64,000 bases of DNA from Ectocarpus siliculosus (lineage: Eukaryota; Sar; Phaeophyceae; Ectocarpales; Ectocarpaceae): assembly GCA_000310025.1 (NCBI GenBank), contig FN649731.1:1049392-1113391 (forward strand), written 5' to 3'. This document shows, piece by piece, positions 50,201 through 62,853 of this stretch. The position numbers were made by a program, and so were the translations under genes. Positions within the stretch are counted from its first letter, which is position 1, and each line of letters begins with the position of its first letter. Under the pieces are notes generated by a model. The model saw nothing but the letters and a program-made list of their open reading frames with translations. It was not told the DNA's origin and made no database searches.

Positions 50201-52872
50201 TGTGTTTCCACGCACGAGGACCCAACCTGCTCTCGGAAGTACGGAGGAGCGCATGGCACTCCGTTACTCATGACACAATTCCTTCTCTTGCCTCTGCCTC
50301 ATCCCCTTTCCTTTCCGACCTCCACCCTGTTCCTTTTCTGGTCGCTGGGGCTGGGACAGGAGTTCCGTGGTGCGTGTTCTAGTGCTTGCCGGGGCGGATA
50401 CTCAAGCAACGGATAACGCCGGGAAAGCGCCGGGGGAGCGGTTCCAGGCGGTGTCCTACCTGAGGTGATATGCACGATACAAGAGAGCAGCGGTCACCGA
50501 CGCGATCGTACCCTGTGTCCGATTTTCCCTTTGCCTACATGTTGGACTGTCTGGTCTGGTGCAGTAGCGGTGCTGACGTATCCTTCATGTTTTTCGCCTT
50601 GGCGCCTTCGTTCAACACTGTCAGCTACAAGGCTTTTCATCATCGACGGTTGATCGGGCGTTTTCTGACGGGAAACATGAAGGACGGCATGGACGACAAG
50701 GGCAAGACTATGTTCCCCAAGAACTGTAAGCGCCGAAAAGAACACCGCATACGCGGTTGACTGCCCGCAGAAAGCACAGGTTTAGTACACTATCAGGCGT
50801 GAACGAACTCCCCGATTGTACTACATTTGCACCGCTAGGCTGGCTCTAGCACTGTACGAGCTAGCACCGTTGCGCTCCACGTCAGCCGTGAGTGTGCTGC
50901 GTGTCGGCGTGGACAACCCCCTTTGCACGGTTGTCAACAGTAAATAGGCGGAAACCGCATGGTTGAGATACATGACAAGGGTTGGTCTTCCAAGAAAATT
51001 CGCCCGTTTCGCGATCAGCCGAACGGATGGCGCGCACCACGACGTCCTACCCGCCACATCTCGGCCTGCTTCTACATACGCATGTCTCACGTACCCCCAT
51101 TGGCACGGCACTTAGTTCATCGAAACCACTTCCGCGCACTACACCCTGCTGGAACTGACCGATGGCCAACATCCGTGAACCCCCAACGACTAAACGAGAC
51201 TAATCCGGACGCCCCACCGGCACCTCTTCTCCCGCCGCTCTCGGCCCTCCGCTGATCAACCGCAACCGCGTCGCCCCGACGTATAGCTCCGCTAGAGGCC
51301 TACGACGAGGAGCACCGGCCGCAGTGCGTGCGACTAGGGAGTAGCGAAAACCTGGCTATTTCAGAGTGAGTCAGTGCCTACATATCTAACAGGGATCAGA
51401 AACTCCTGTCGGATGTATTAACTGTATGCAGTGCACACTCAGAACAAATGAAGCAACAAGTGTGATTGGAAATACAAGGCCCCCCGCACCGTACCCCGTA
51501 TGCCGTTCAAATTACCCCCCTACTTAATATTTGCCATGTGACGCTTCTCCTCAGCCCATCGCTCGCATTCCACAGCTTTATCACTTTTGCCAACCCCAAC
51601 CTTGTGCTTCTTTGTCTCTGCTGTTCGCCACTGCCCTCACGGGCGTGGTCTGTGCGCGATGGTTGATATTTAAGCGTGTACTGCTGTATGATGATACAAA
51701 CAGACAATCATCCCCTCGGGGCTGTTGCACGTTGAGACGAACGAAAGGCCCTGAACGCAGTTTTCTCGCCCGAATTACTCATACTGGCGGTAGCGTTTGC
51801 TCACAGTGCTGCTTCCTTCGTAAAAAAATGCTGCCTGTCGTGCGTTCTTCACGGCTGTTGGCATACCTAAATGCGCGACTGCTCGAGCAGCCAAGGCTCG
51901 ACCGAGGAAGACGAGCGACCGTCGAAACACGGCAGCAACCGCTCGAGCAGTGCCTCCCGCTCTCGCTCGCGGAGCCGGCCCGATCCCTCGACGAGCAGCC
52001 GCCGAGCCTCGGCGGACATAGCGCGCAGAGCCTACGCAACGATGCAAACGATGCACAGCGGGGTCGACGACGGCTCGGTGGACAGGGAAAGGGGCAAGTC
52101 GGAGGTCTCGAGGGGCGGGGGTGCCGGGGACAGCAACCCCGCTGGGGGCGTCCGCTACTACCTGAGGAGAGGGTCGCTCCAACAAGCAGCCAACAAGACT
52201 CGAGAGATGATGACCGCCGGCGACAGCAACGACATCCGCTCTCAGAAGGCGAGCACCTCAAACCGCAGCCGCTCTTCCTCACGACCGGTGTCGGGTGGTG
52301 GGGGGAGCGGGAGAGAAAGCGGCGTCAGCTTCTACCTCCGCAGAGCATCGCTGCAGGGCGTACCGTTTCTCGATGGGTTTCTCTCCGGCAGCTTAAAGAA
52401 CCAGGATAGTGGCGCGGCGGCGGCGGCGGGTGCGGATTCGGCACAGAGGAAAGGGTCGAACAGCTTCCGGCCAAGCCACGACGCCGGAACCGATAACGGG
52501 ACCGGCAACGGCGATGATAAATCCTCGACCGCCGTCGAGGGTGCTGCTGCCATCAGCGCCGCCGCAGCCGCTGCTGGGGTCGTCGCTGCTGGTGCCGCTA
52601 CCAAGGCCGCGTGTTCGGGGGGATGCAGCGAACGCGAGAATGTCGACGACGAAATGGAAGTCGGCGGGGGCAGGGGCTCTCGAAGAGATCGGGGTAGCGC
52701 GAGCAGTGGCAGCGAACCAGACCGAAGAGAACGAGGCGGAGGAGGAGGCGGAGGGGGGGAGGAGGGGCAGAGACAAGGAGTGAGGAGACTATCAGCAAGG
52801 ATTATCGAGGGTATCCAGGGTGGGGTGAAGGAACTTGCTGGTCAACTCAAGGTGGCCCTACAGCGTTCATGA
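47268..52872 (+). CDS. Ankyrin-repeat protein with RRxS sites, 914 residues
   Basis: Six exons in phase: 47268-47579, 47865-47999, 48474-49484, 49853-50052, 50360-50464, 51891-52872 (TGA). N-terminal ankyrin repeats span exons 1-2 (TPLHHAAQWGQEEALDFLIE, then ACYFGHANCARILIMVGA). A disordered Gly/Ser/Pro-rich middle fills exon 3. A second ankyrin block runs from its end through exons 4-5 (GLTALMWAARAGRLSTAKYL, GFSPLHFAAYY, VVRVLVLAGADTQATD). The last exon is Ser/Arg/Gly-rich, with LRRGSLQ and LRRASLQ in related contexts and RRLSARI near the end. The fourth intron appears to start with GC (TGCAG|GCACGG): only that donor gives the phase and the exact repeat spacing. It is probably a scaffold protein regulated by phosphorylation (inference). 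Met 47268 is the first in frame; Met 47334 is an alternative. A TATA-like box lies upstream. Confidence 0.8.
49515..49690 (+). repeat. Intronic tandem repeat, about 75-nt unit, 2.5 copies
   Basis: In the intron between ankyrin-gene exons 3 and 4, the block 'acgaatgattgggtgcgaata(a/c)gaa' followed by 'catgatttttcag' recurs at about 49527, 49602 and (first half only) 49659. Each complete copy ends in tttttcag, which looks like a splice acceptor, so the array multiplies potential 3' splice sites. Confidence 0.75.
50465..51890 (+). other. Long intron of the ankyrin gene
   Basis: A 1.4-kb intron bounded by GTGATA and CTCGAGCAG. ORFs inside (for example 50470-50760 and 51531-51890) have no domain and are not needed for the chain. 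Nothing else was seen. Confidence 0.6.
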
Positions 52873-53217
52873 ACTAACTAAATGGAATTAATTCCAGATA
52901 CAGGCTTTTATCCAAAGTAGGGCTCCATGTTGTTCTTGAGCTGTTGAGTGTTGCCCGTCAAGGCAATACCGCCTCAAGCGTTCGTAAGAAACGAACCCCT
53001 CGCTTGTCGGTACAAGGAGTCGCCCAAGCACACATAACACGATTGGTTCTCCGCCAATTGGAGTCGCTGCGAGGTGTGGAGCCTTTGGCGCACTCCACCG
53101 CCGCGCGCCTCACACCTGATTATACCGCCAAGTAGTGCCCAGGCGTGGATGTGTACTCCCTCGCACGACGCACCCCGCACCCCTCGGTAACGAACCCGTA
53201 AAGAGCAGGGAAATGTT

Positions 53218-53375
53218 GGAGACGTCTTGTCCGAGGCAAAACGGATGCCTTCGTTTCGAACGAGTCACGTACAGTAGTCATGGTGTTTTTATGACTGCTG
53301 CAAGCTTCTCCGAGGCTAGAAGGATACCTCCGTTTCGAACGAGTCACGTAGTCATGGTATAAATGACTGCTGCAA
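53218..53375 (+). repeat. Tandem duplication, about 75-nt unit
   Basis: Two copies of a block running from 'tccgaggc(a/t)a...gga(t)(g/a)cct(t/c)cgtttcgaacgagtcacgta' through 'gtcatggt...atgactgctgcaag'. The first starts near 53230, the second near 53308. The core cgtttcgaacgagtcacgta is identical. Non-coding. Confidence 0.75.
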
Positions 53376-53738
53376 GCAGTAGCAATAACCCCCGCCTCCC
53401 CGAATTTTGTTGCGTCTTGTCAGGGCGATAGGGTTCCGAGCGGCGATCGTGGTTCGGTCTACAAGGACCAGGACGTCGAGTCGGGCACAAGGTGCGAAAG
53501 AGTGCTGTCGAATGCCTACTGAGGGCAGCGCGAGCAAGAGGTTCGCACTATTTTTCAAAACCTAGGCCAAAAACATGATCTTGCACGAAACACACAGTTT
53601 TCGCCCCGCGTCAATGCGCTTCCCGTATCGCGTGTCGTATTTGTAGCAGTTGACGTCCGCGATCAACAGCAACAGTAGCCATCCATGAGACGGGGCTGCT
53701 CTCTAGGGCACCAATTTTCCCTTCTTTTGTACACACAG

Positions 53739-55953
53739 ATGACCCCCCGCTCTCCATTGCCACGTCGAATCGCGTCCCACGTGTATTGTGGGCGAAGGGC
53801 GCTACAACCGCACGATCCCAGAGGTGAAATTGAGACACCGGTGTTCCCCTCTGGTTTGGAGCAGCCAGAGGAATCTCGGCCAAAGTCGCAACAACAGTCG
53901 CCAGAACCGCGACAGCTACAGCAACGGCACCAGAAACGAGAAAGCGCTACCGGCGCTCCTGGAAAACACAACCAACGAGCGAGAATACATTCAGACGGCA
54001 TTCCCGTCGAGGACGAAGGCGGTGGCGGCGGCGGCGGCGGCGCCAGCTCAAGTTTAGGTCGTCCTCATGGTGGGGGCGAGGGCGGTATACCCGCTATTCA
54101 ACAAGAAGCGGACGCTGAAGAAATTGCCCCCCAAGGTGAGAATGGTCACGGATATATTTCACAGTGCTCGGGTGCCGAACAATGTCCGATCTCGGAGTGC
54201 TGATCTCTGAGCAACCATGAAGCGATTTCCACCGCCTGGCAAGGGCACCTTCGGTACCCTGAATGTTCTTCCCAGCCATCAAGTTCGGTTAGCTACGGTA
54301 CAGCACCTTTTTTGTTTATGTTCAGATGATTTACCTGTCCTGCGCAAAAGAAACACTACGGGAACTCGGCGGAAGCAGACTTGGGGTTTACATTGTTATT
54401 TTCTAAACTGCCGCCGCTACTGCGTTAGGCGGCTGCTGCTGTCCTTCCGTTGCTTCACGCGCTCTGTAGCTCTCACACGTTACCCGACTTTGCTACAGCC
54501 CCTGCGTGGACTCGATCACGGAATGACATCCCCACCTATAGACTACAATAATAAATCCAAACACCGTGACCCTGGGTTTCCGATAGAAAATGAAGCCAAA
54601 TTCTAATTCGACTGTTACAAAATAAACACCAGTTTATTCTATCTGCTCTTCGAACAAACCTTCCTATTATTCCACCGTCTCGATCACCCGCACACAGGTC
54701 AACTACATTCAACCCCTGTTCCATTAACCTATCCATTCCCTGTGGTACTCTTTGTGATACTCTTTGCCTGCATGTGCAGAAGATTTGTTTGAGAGGGTAC
54801 CCTGGGTTGGATTTTCTTATCCCGAGCGGCACAGGAAGCATTTTACATCAAGCGAATCCACACTGTGTGTAGGAGACAATAATTTCGAGGTTTGGAAATC
54901 TTTGGGGGGTTGCCAGCCCAGGAAAAGAAAGTGATCGTTCCTCCCAAAACCTATCTCTCGAACCGACAGATTTTGTTCCAGAGACCAACCAAAGAATCCC
55001 CCTCCCACCCCTCCCGCCACGTTGCAGCGGAAGAGCATCACCGCGAAGGAGACGGGGACAGTCTTGCTGATGTCGCCCCCCCCCGGAGAAAGCGAAAGCA
55101 GCGGCAGCTCAACCGGGACCCGTTGACATATTCGCTCGACAACGAACCAAACCACCCCCAAGAGGAGCTGCCGCAAGGAGGACAGACCGGCGTCGTCGTC
55201 GGTATGCGTGCGACCCCCACGCCGACTCCCAGGGGGGAAGAAGGTGCCCGAGAGAATGCCCGAAGGAATCAAGACGCGTTCTCCGCTGGTGCGGGATCGG
55301 AAGCTACGCCCACCATCCTCGAGCCCGAGGGAGCGGATGAGGCAAAGGCGAACGCGAAGGCCCGGTCGGTGGCGGAGAGTCCCGTGGCGGTAAGCCCTGC
55401 CGGTGACCCCTCGGCCGTGGGCGCGGGCCCAACGAAGAAGGCGACGGCCTTGGTTGGCCGTGGCGAAGACCGCTTCATTTCTCAGGAACGAAAGGAGACG
55501 ACGGGGGGAGCACCCGCTGCCGTGGTCACGCCCCGGCCTCCGTCGGCAAGAGACGGAGAAGGAGCGGGGGCAGGCAGCGGGGTCGATTCTCTGGAGCCAA
55601 AGATCCACAGCGAAGACGAAAGCATCGGCAAGAAGCACGGGAAAAGCGACCGGAAGAGCGGCGGCAGGCGAAAGCACCACCACCGCAAGCACAGGCGCCA
55701 CCATCGACACAGAGACGTTAGCGACGACGAGGGCGGGGGCGACGGAAGAAGGAGAGGTCGCCGCAGCAGCAGAGACCGCCTCTTGCGAGGGCCTGCCCTC
55801 TCGACTACCACCGCCTTGGCGCCCCTCAAGCGGGTCCCCCCTGCTTCGTCGTCGCCGGGGAAGAGTGCCGTTGACGGCGCTGAGGCGGTGTCAGAGCCGT
55901 CTGTGGGGTTCGGCGGTGGGGGCGGCGATCTCAGCGGCGACGGCGGCGGATAG
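53739..55953 (+). CDS. Low-complexity basic protein, 3' exons
   Basis: Two exons join in phase: about 53739-54135 and 54890-55953 (TAG), with a phase-1 intron starting GTGAGAATGG. The first is Gln/Pro/Arg-rich with a poly-Gly run. The second is disordered, with Ala/Gly/Glu-rich text and a striking His/Arg/Lys stretch (KHHHRKHRRHHRHRDVSDD) near the end. No folded domain was recognised; a nuclear or RNA-binding role would be guesswork. The 5' end is unsettled. The first exon could begin at ATG 53739 or at an internal acceptor, and candidate upstream exons occur at 52951-53135 (open, ending TAG) and 53424-53550. It could also be the continuation of the ankyrin gene if the TGA at 52872 is spliced out, though I consider that less likely. 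Confidence 0.5.
54395..54655 (+). repeat. Dispersed repeat copy 2 (partner at 4.3 kb)
   Basis: Shares the ordered blocks described for 4330-4572, including cttcacgcgctctgtagct and the attcgactgttac...aataaacacc...ctgctcttcgaacaaacc end. It lies in the intron between the two exons of the basic protein gene. Confidence 0.6.
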
Positions 55954-58803
55954 AAGAAGGCATCGTTTCGTCGTCACGCTCATGCTGTATATCGATGGCA
56001 ACAACCTTGGCGCCGTATTTTTGGTTGTTTTCCCGATGGAACGTGTTACTACACGGCGTGGACAAGGAGGTTTTTCGTCCACGTTTTTGGGTGCAGGTGT
56101 TGCTGCACGGTACGCATTCCCTGGGGCACCTCGGGTTGTGATTGCATGCGTTAAAGAGAGGAAGTCGATGTTTTGATCCCCGACGTGTTTGAGGAGATTC
56201 TCAGGAGCCAAGGGAATCTAGGCAGCGTGTCGACGGGTTTGTCCAGGATGAAACCACGGAGGGTGGGAACCGAGGCATTGTTGGCTTCGCCGGGACCAGC
56301 ATGTTCCTGGCACGGCAGCCGTCGCCACGTTATCGGCTACAAAACTTGCCAACGTCGGGAATTGTTCAGTTATGCAGCAGGATGTTCTCTTACGATTGAA
56401 CATTCTCCCCAAAACGAGTGTGCGGCAGTAACCGATCACAGCAGTGGAGGATTTGTCCTCGCCAAACTGGTAAAGGGTAAGGAAGAAGTGTATGCCTGAC
56501 GGCAGGCAACTCTTGTCGAAGGGTCGGTACGGCCGGCACGTAGTACGAAAACCCGCATGTTTCATGGTCGGCACTCAGTCCGTGGGAGGCAAAATGGTTT
56601 GGAGGGAAACATTTGGCTCTATAGAATGTACACAGAATACCTTGATGCGTAAATGCCTTCTCGCACCTCCAATTCTATAGGGGCGGCCTAGGTCGAATCG
56701 GCGGTATAGCCGACGATGAACACTCCCGGACTTCCTAGAGGTGCGCAGAAAGCTTGGATACCCCAGCGTGGTAGACTCCAATAGTTTGTACACGATATTT
56801 ACTTTTAGATAGTCTCTCATCCCCTTGCCAAGCCTGACATGTAGGTGTTCTGCTTTCTCGGTATAGACTAAGTGTTGTTGCCCCACGTTGTTTTTACAAG
56901 CCTCTTTTAATTTTTTCTAACATTGTTGCAAGAGGTAACAACATGACTTTTGAGAAAGGTCTACTTGATTGAAGTTTACGGTAGTCCGGTGGGGATTGGC
57001 CTGTGGCTACGGAAAATTGTCCTCTGAATATTACTGCTTAGAGACGATTGTATTGGTATGGAGTGTTATTGATAGGAAGAGAAGGAACTTGACGGGCCGA
57101 ACCACGACAACAATGAGGTACATCCTGTTTCTCTCGCTCACATCTGACTTGATTATGATATTGACTTTGCCGAAGCCGTCTGGTTGTCATGAATTTGAGG
57201 TAAATAAAGGCCGGCTCTCCAGGCGGCGAAGATGTATGTAGCCGGGCACATTTGCAGTCGCACCTACCTGGCGCAAACGCGCGGGCCCGTTTCAACCAAG
57301 CGAGGAGTCGGAGCAAAATCGGCGCTGACAACGGCAGAGTTGCAACATCATCTCTGGAGCCACTTAAACAAAAATTCGAACTTGTACGTGAGCTGGTATG
57401 CGTACACATGCATTTGTAGACCACTATACAACGTACACGGCTACCCCTACTACTGCTATAATACATGTGACATACATGGGACAGGATGTCACCCCCCGCA
57501 CCGATTTTCAAAACTCGACTACTTGACGATACATTTTCGGAAAGCTCTCGACGAGACGGTTCCAACGCCGACCTTTTTGGGCCCAGCCACTCTCTATCTC
57601 TGCTTTGGAGTAATCTAGCTTTGAAAACTGGGCCAAGGGATGTGATAGATTTTGTCCCCGTGGGCGGTGAAGGCTGTACAACACTGCACTGTGCACTGTG
57701 TGGTATTAGCTTGCATCTTTGGATCCCAGTCTGCCGCACAATGCAATAACCAATGCGGAGTCAAGGGGGGGTGAAAAATAGGGAAAGTGAAACCATTGAA
57801 TTTTCATAAGGGATGCACTCGTCGCAGTGGACCGCGCTGAAAGCTACGCCAGACGCTGTGTAGCTAGCGCAGAGCGACGATCTTTTTGTTTGTGCGATCT
57901 TCGTAGATCGCACTGGCCCGCTCCGTGTATGTAATTACACGATCCCGGTGACACGTATGCAGACAAAATCCCGATTCGCGGAGCCTCTTTCTCTAGCGGT
58001 GCGTGTGTGTGCACTGCCAACAGCAGACATCAGGACAGAGAGAGGCCATCTTTGTGCCTTGCTGTGGGGTCGGCGAACGCGAAAAGGTGAGAGATGGGTA
58101 GAGGCGAACAGTTTTTCTTGCTCCGTGCAGGCTCTGGTTGCTGGTGAGTCTTCTAAATGCTTGCCACAGAAGCAAGATCCAAATCGACTTCCTCTGCCAG
58201 CAAAGTCTTGGCGGCGGTGTATTAGGCGTGTGCTTCCCGCGCGGGCAGCGGCGGCAGCGTGGCTCTCCCACTCTCTGTCGCTGCCCGTCTTCCATCCATG
58301 GCTCGCTAGTGAAGACACCCTGCTTGTTGGCGTTCTGTGGTGTCCGCGGCCAGATACTACCGCCGCTGTTTTACTCCCCGCATTTTGACGACACAAACTC
58401 CCAGCCTAGACTGGCCGGAGAGCGTGTGCGGCCTGTACTTCAGCACACATCTCAGTGCCGACTGCTGGCGGCGACCGCATGATGGCAGAACTGCTGCATG
58501 CTCTGTGCTTATAGTGTACCCTCGTTCGTTCTGCCGCCTCTGCTCTCCCCTCGTGCTTGCTGGTTCACCACCCCCTACAAGCGGAGACATCCGACACAGC
58601 GGGGGTGCTACAGCCCACCTTGGCTACTGCGGCGTCTCAAGAGAGGGAGAGAGAGGGAGAGAGAGCTACAAACCGCGGCCGGGATAACAAACACTGGGGG
58701 TTGATTTGCAAAGGAGGCAGCACGCTCGAGGAGCTAGCTCGTGGTGCGGAAGGAAAACTCGCGGAGGTTAGCTGAAGGGGGGCGCTGAAGGCTTAAGGCG
58801 GCC
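55954..58803. other. Intergenic region upstream of SF3B4
   Basis: ORFs of up to 233 codons (57739-57038, minus) and 153 codons (58396-57935, minus) exist, but their composition is erratic, frames overlap on both strands and no domain or exon chain emerged. The 3' UTR of the basic protein gene and the SF3B4 promoter and 5' UTR must lie here. A GAGA-type run (gagagggagagagagggagaga) is at 58640-58665, about 140 nt before the SF3B4 start codon. Confidence 0.45.
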
Positions 58804-61159
58804 ATGTCTGCGTCTATCGAACAGCGCAATCAGGATGCCACCTGCTACACCGGCAACCTCGACTCCTCCGTAACGGAAGCGCTGCTGTGGGAGGTGAGAG
58901 CCAGTTAGGGACAACAGGTCGAAAGTCATCACACAGGCAGAGTCACCACAATGCAACCAAGATGGTTTTGCCGACTGCATCCATCTATCTCGCTCTATGC
59001 CGCAGACCGCTACACACTCTGGTGTGTCGGACACATGGTTGAATCCGGCCATGGGCGGCAGAGCACGGCAGACCATGTTTGGTGCAAATCCAGTCTGTGG
59101 GGCCCCGCTCTCCCAACGACAAGCGGCATTGCACCGATTCTTGGGGTGGTCTAGAGCGGTGATTGATTTGCATGCGTACCGGTGTTCTTACAGCAACAGC
59201 AGCAACAGTTGCCCTTCGATTTTGGAAGTGCTACAAGTACTGCTGTAGCTCATTCTCTGCTCTGTGCTGCACGAGTACCTCCGGTCTTTGCTGAGGAGGG
59301 AGGGGGGGAGGGGGGGGGGGGGTGTACTCATAGTCGTGCATGCCGTAGTCGTTTGACCATTGACCTCGCATCCCTACAAAGCCGGGACGGAGCACGCCGG
59401 GTTCTCACCGGACCAGGCTCTCACATCACCAAGCGCGAAGCGCCGTGAGGTATTTGGCGAGTCGCATGAAGGGTGAGCTGCATCCTGCTAAGGGTGTTCG
59501 GCATCTTGTGCTTACTTCCTTGCGTACGGATGACAGCTACGTATGACTTAATTTATTTTCTGGTGCTTTCACTTCCAGAGACAGTTGTAAGCACTGTGTA
59601 ACTGCCTCGAGGGTGCTTGACCATTTTAACACAACGTGGTGCGATCATCCCCCGTTGCGCGGAGTGAGGGTTCTCGACCCCGCACAACATGATCTACTCG
59701 ACCACCATTATGGTTACCGCCAAAAAAAAAACCGAGGTAAAAAAAAAAAAACGGTAACCTGGTTGTCGAGTTCACGAAGTGAATTGGCTTGTTTTACAAC
59801 GTCGTTGCCAAGCGACGAAAACCCAATCCCGATGGCAAACACCGAGTGGGGGGCTTGTTTTACAACGTCGTTGCCAAGCGACGAAAACCCAAACCCCGAT
59901 GGCAAACACCGGGGGGGGCAGGGGGGGAGGGGGGTGGCAAAGAAGTTTCGAACTCCACCGCAAGAGCTGGTTTCGGGAGGTATTCGAGCGCAATACACGC
60001 TGAATCACAAACTTTGCAGTGTACTAAGTTTTGTTGCGGGTCATTTTACGGCACCTGCACGACTCTTTTTTTTCGGGCTTATTTTGTGTGTGTTTACATG
60101 CTCTGTCCCCAGGCGGCGTGCATCATCTCGCCCCACTACAAATACCAAGGAGAAACAATAACAATAATTATCCTCACGCTGATGGCCTTTCGTTGATGCA
60201 CAACCCGCGCCTTGAATGTAACCTGCCCCCAACATTTATCCCGCGAAAACCGGTTCCTTTACCAGTTGTTTCCGTTGGTTAGCCGATTGGCCCCCCTCGG
60301 TGCTAGTTAAGCATTCACACGCACAGAAAGGAGACAAATATTAATATTCGCAGGGGCCAAGGGACGAAGATACTTCTGAAGGTGCTGACGAAACGAACCC
60401 AACGGAGCGAGTAGAAGTCGGTCGGATACAGAGGGCGTTCCCTGCGGGGCGTTGATGATGCTACTGCGTAGCACAGCAGGAGCAGATTCCGCAACAGTGC
60501 TACTACGTACCACGTGTTTGTGTCCGTGTTTTCCTGTCGCAATTGCTCTCAAATGCGGACACCGGGTCATCCTGTCCTCCAATCCCGTCCCCCCCCTCCT
60601 TTGTCGGGGGAACCCTCTGACTTGAAAGCATGCTCGTGTTGAAATATCCCATTTTTTGAGACATGCAACGTACGCATCTGTCCATCGGTCAGCCGGCTAG
60701 CGCGGTCGTTGCTGCTCCTTTAAACCCCCAACAACGCACTTGGCACCCTCTGCGGTCTTGTCGGCGCTCGGCCTCGTTGGTGACAACAGCTGATGATCCA
60801 GGCGGGGCCCGTGGCGAACGTTCACATGCCCAAGGACAAGATCACGGGAGTCCACCAGGGCTTCGGGTTCGTCGAGTTCCGCAGCGAAGACGACGCGGAG
60901 TACGCCATCAAGGTGAGAGCAAGCGCGGTGGATCGATCGATCGATCGATCGGTCGGTCGGTCGGTCCCTTGCTTCCTGTGACACACTGTTGGTGGTGGAG
61001 GTGCTGTAGTAGTGGTAGTGGTAGCTGTTCCTGTTGCTGTTGCTGTGGTGGTGGTGGTGGCGGTGGTGGTGAGGGGTGTCGTTTTCGATGTGCCAGCCTG
61101 CCTGTTCTCGGTTCACAGCACGCCTTCGAGCATTCAGGCGGGGATGTGTGTTGAATCGA

Positions 61160-61204
<45 letters not shown>

Positions 61205-62809
61205 TCATCTGGTTCTTGAACCTCGCTAGAGAGTCGCACCGTTTACACACGGTAACTAGTTTGGGGCAGGGCTCTCTCATCAGCCTGAGTCACTAGTTTA
61301 AGGTGGGGCTCTCTCATCAGCCTGCGTCAAATTCTTCTGATTTACTCCGTTCTACGATATATGGTAGATGTACTTTTCGGGATTCGTTTTGGTCGGCGGT
61401 TTGTCAGGAGGTTTTTCGTTTGTTTTGGCGGGGAGAGATTAGCGCCTTGACCGGACCACCCCCGTTTCTTTTATAAACCCAACCGGGCAGATCATGAACA
61501 TGGTGAAGCTCTTCGGCAAGCCCCTTCGCGTCAACAAGGCTTCCCAGGACAGAAAGGTGAGTCAAGAAATTCGAGCGTGCTATAATACTCCCGAAACGAT
61601 GAGCGGGTCGTGGACTTGAGACTGCTTCGAAGCCCGTCTGAACCTTCCGGATGCGTCGTGGCGGGGGGGACGTGAGAGAGCGAGCAGCGCTGTGCGTGGT
61701 TATGTATCCAGCCCCCCCCACCCTCTTGGGGCGTACCAGTCGATTTCACCTTCAAGGCTCGGCTTATGGGGGTGCGCAATAGACAATTCGTGTCCGAATC
61801 GAAGAAAAGGGCGAGGTTGAGGCCACCATACCCGTAACGGGATGTTGATTCCGCACCGTAGAGATAGAGTGCGGGAATATTCCGCAGACGAACAACGTGG
61901 GAACGAGCCTTTTTTATCATTCTTCCCCATACCGTATGTTGATGCCGCGCTATTCCGTTTAACTTACCGGTAACATCCCGGAAGCGTACTACGTGGGAGC
62001 GAGCATTTTTTTATCGGTCTTTCCCTATACCGCATGTCGATTCCGCACCGTACCGTATACTTTACCGGTAACATCCGGCAGGCACACGACGTGGGAGCGA
62101 GCCTTTTTTCATCGGTCTTTCCCTATACCGGATGTTGATTTCACACCGTACCGTAAACTTTACCGGAACGTTCCGCAGGCGAACGACGTGGGAGCGAACC
62201 CTTTTTCATCAGCCTTTCCCATGACCCAGATGTTGATGCCGCGCCGTGCCGTATACTTTACCGGAACGTTCCGCAGGCGAACGATGTGGGAGCGAACCTT
62301 TTCATCGGGCAGCTAGACCCGGACGTGGACGAGAAGATGCTGTACGATACCTTCTCAGCCTTCGGATTCATCACGCAGACGCCCAAGGTCATGAGGGACC
62401 CGGACACGGGCATGTCCAAGGGCTATGGCTTCGTCAGCTATGACGGGTGAGATATCGAAAATACAAGACAGACGGGAAGGGCGGAAGACGGACAGACAGA
62501 CAGACTGACACACAGTTTTGAACATACATAAATAGAACAGACAGATGGACGTACGGTGGACAGACAGACAAGCAGGCCGGGGGACACGCAGACAGGTGAA
62601 AGAGGCGGGGTTGGAGTGCAGTGGATGTTCTCGTGAGTCTTGGGGTATTGCGTGGTTTTTTGTGATTGTTCTTGGTGGCAAGAGCGGCTTGATGGAGAGG
62701 CGCGCCCAGCGTCTAGGTACCCAGACACGGGCTTGTGCTTTTGTTGCTGTCTTGGGGTGAATTTTTGGCGGGTTGTCCCCCACGAGGCGGTTTAGCCTTT
62801 CCGTTATGC

Positions 62810-62853
<44 letters not shown>

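Noticed and set aside
57038-57739. A 233-codon minus-strand ORF.
   Set aside because: Composition is erratic, no motif or splice context, and plus-strand frames are open over the same bases.
59790-59880. The string gttttacaacgtcgt looks like the start of the lacZ-alpha cloning cassette, occurring twice.
   Set aside because: The match is about 15 bases and then diverges; it lies inside a locally duplicated 66-nt unit, so vector contamination is unlikely.
61993-62316. A 107-codon plus-strand ORF in SF3B4 intron 3.
   Set aside because: It arises from the 97-nt tandem array read through and ends at the out-of-frame TAG in exon 4; useful only as evidence of what decoy splicing would produce.
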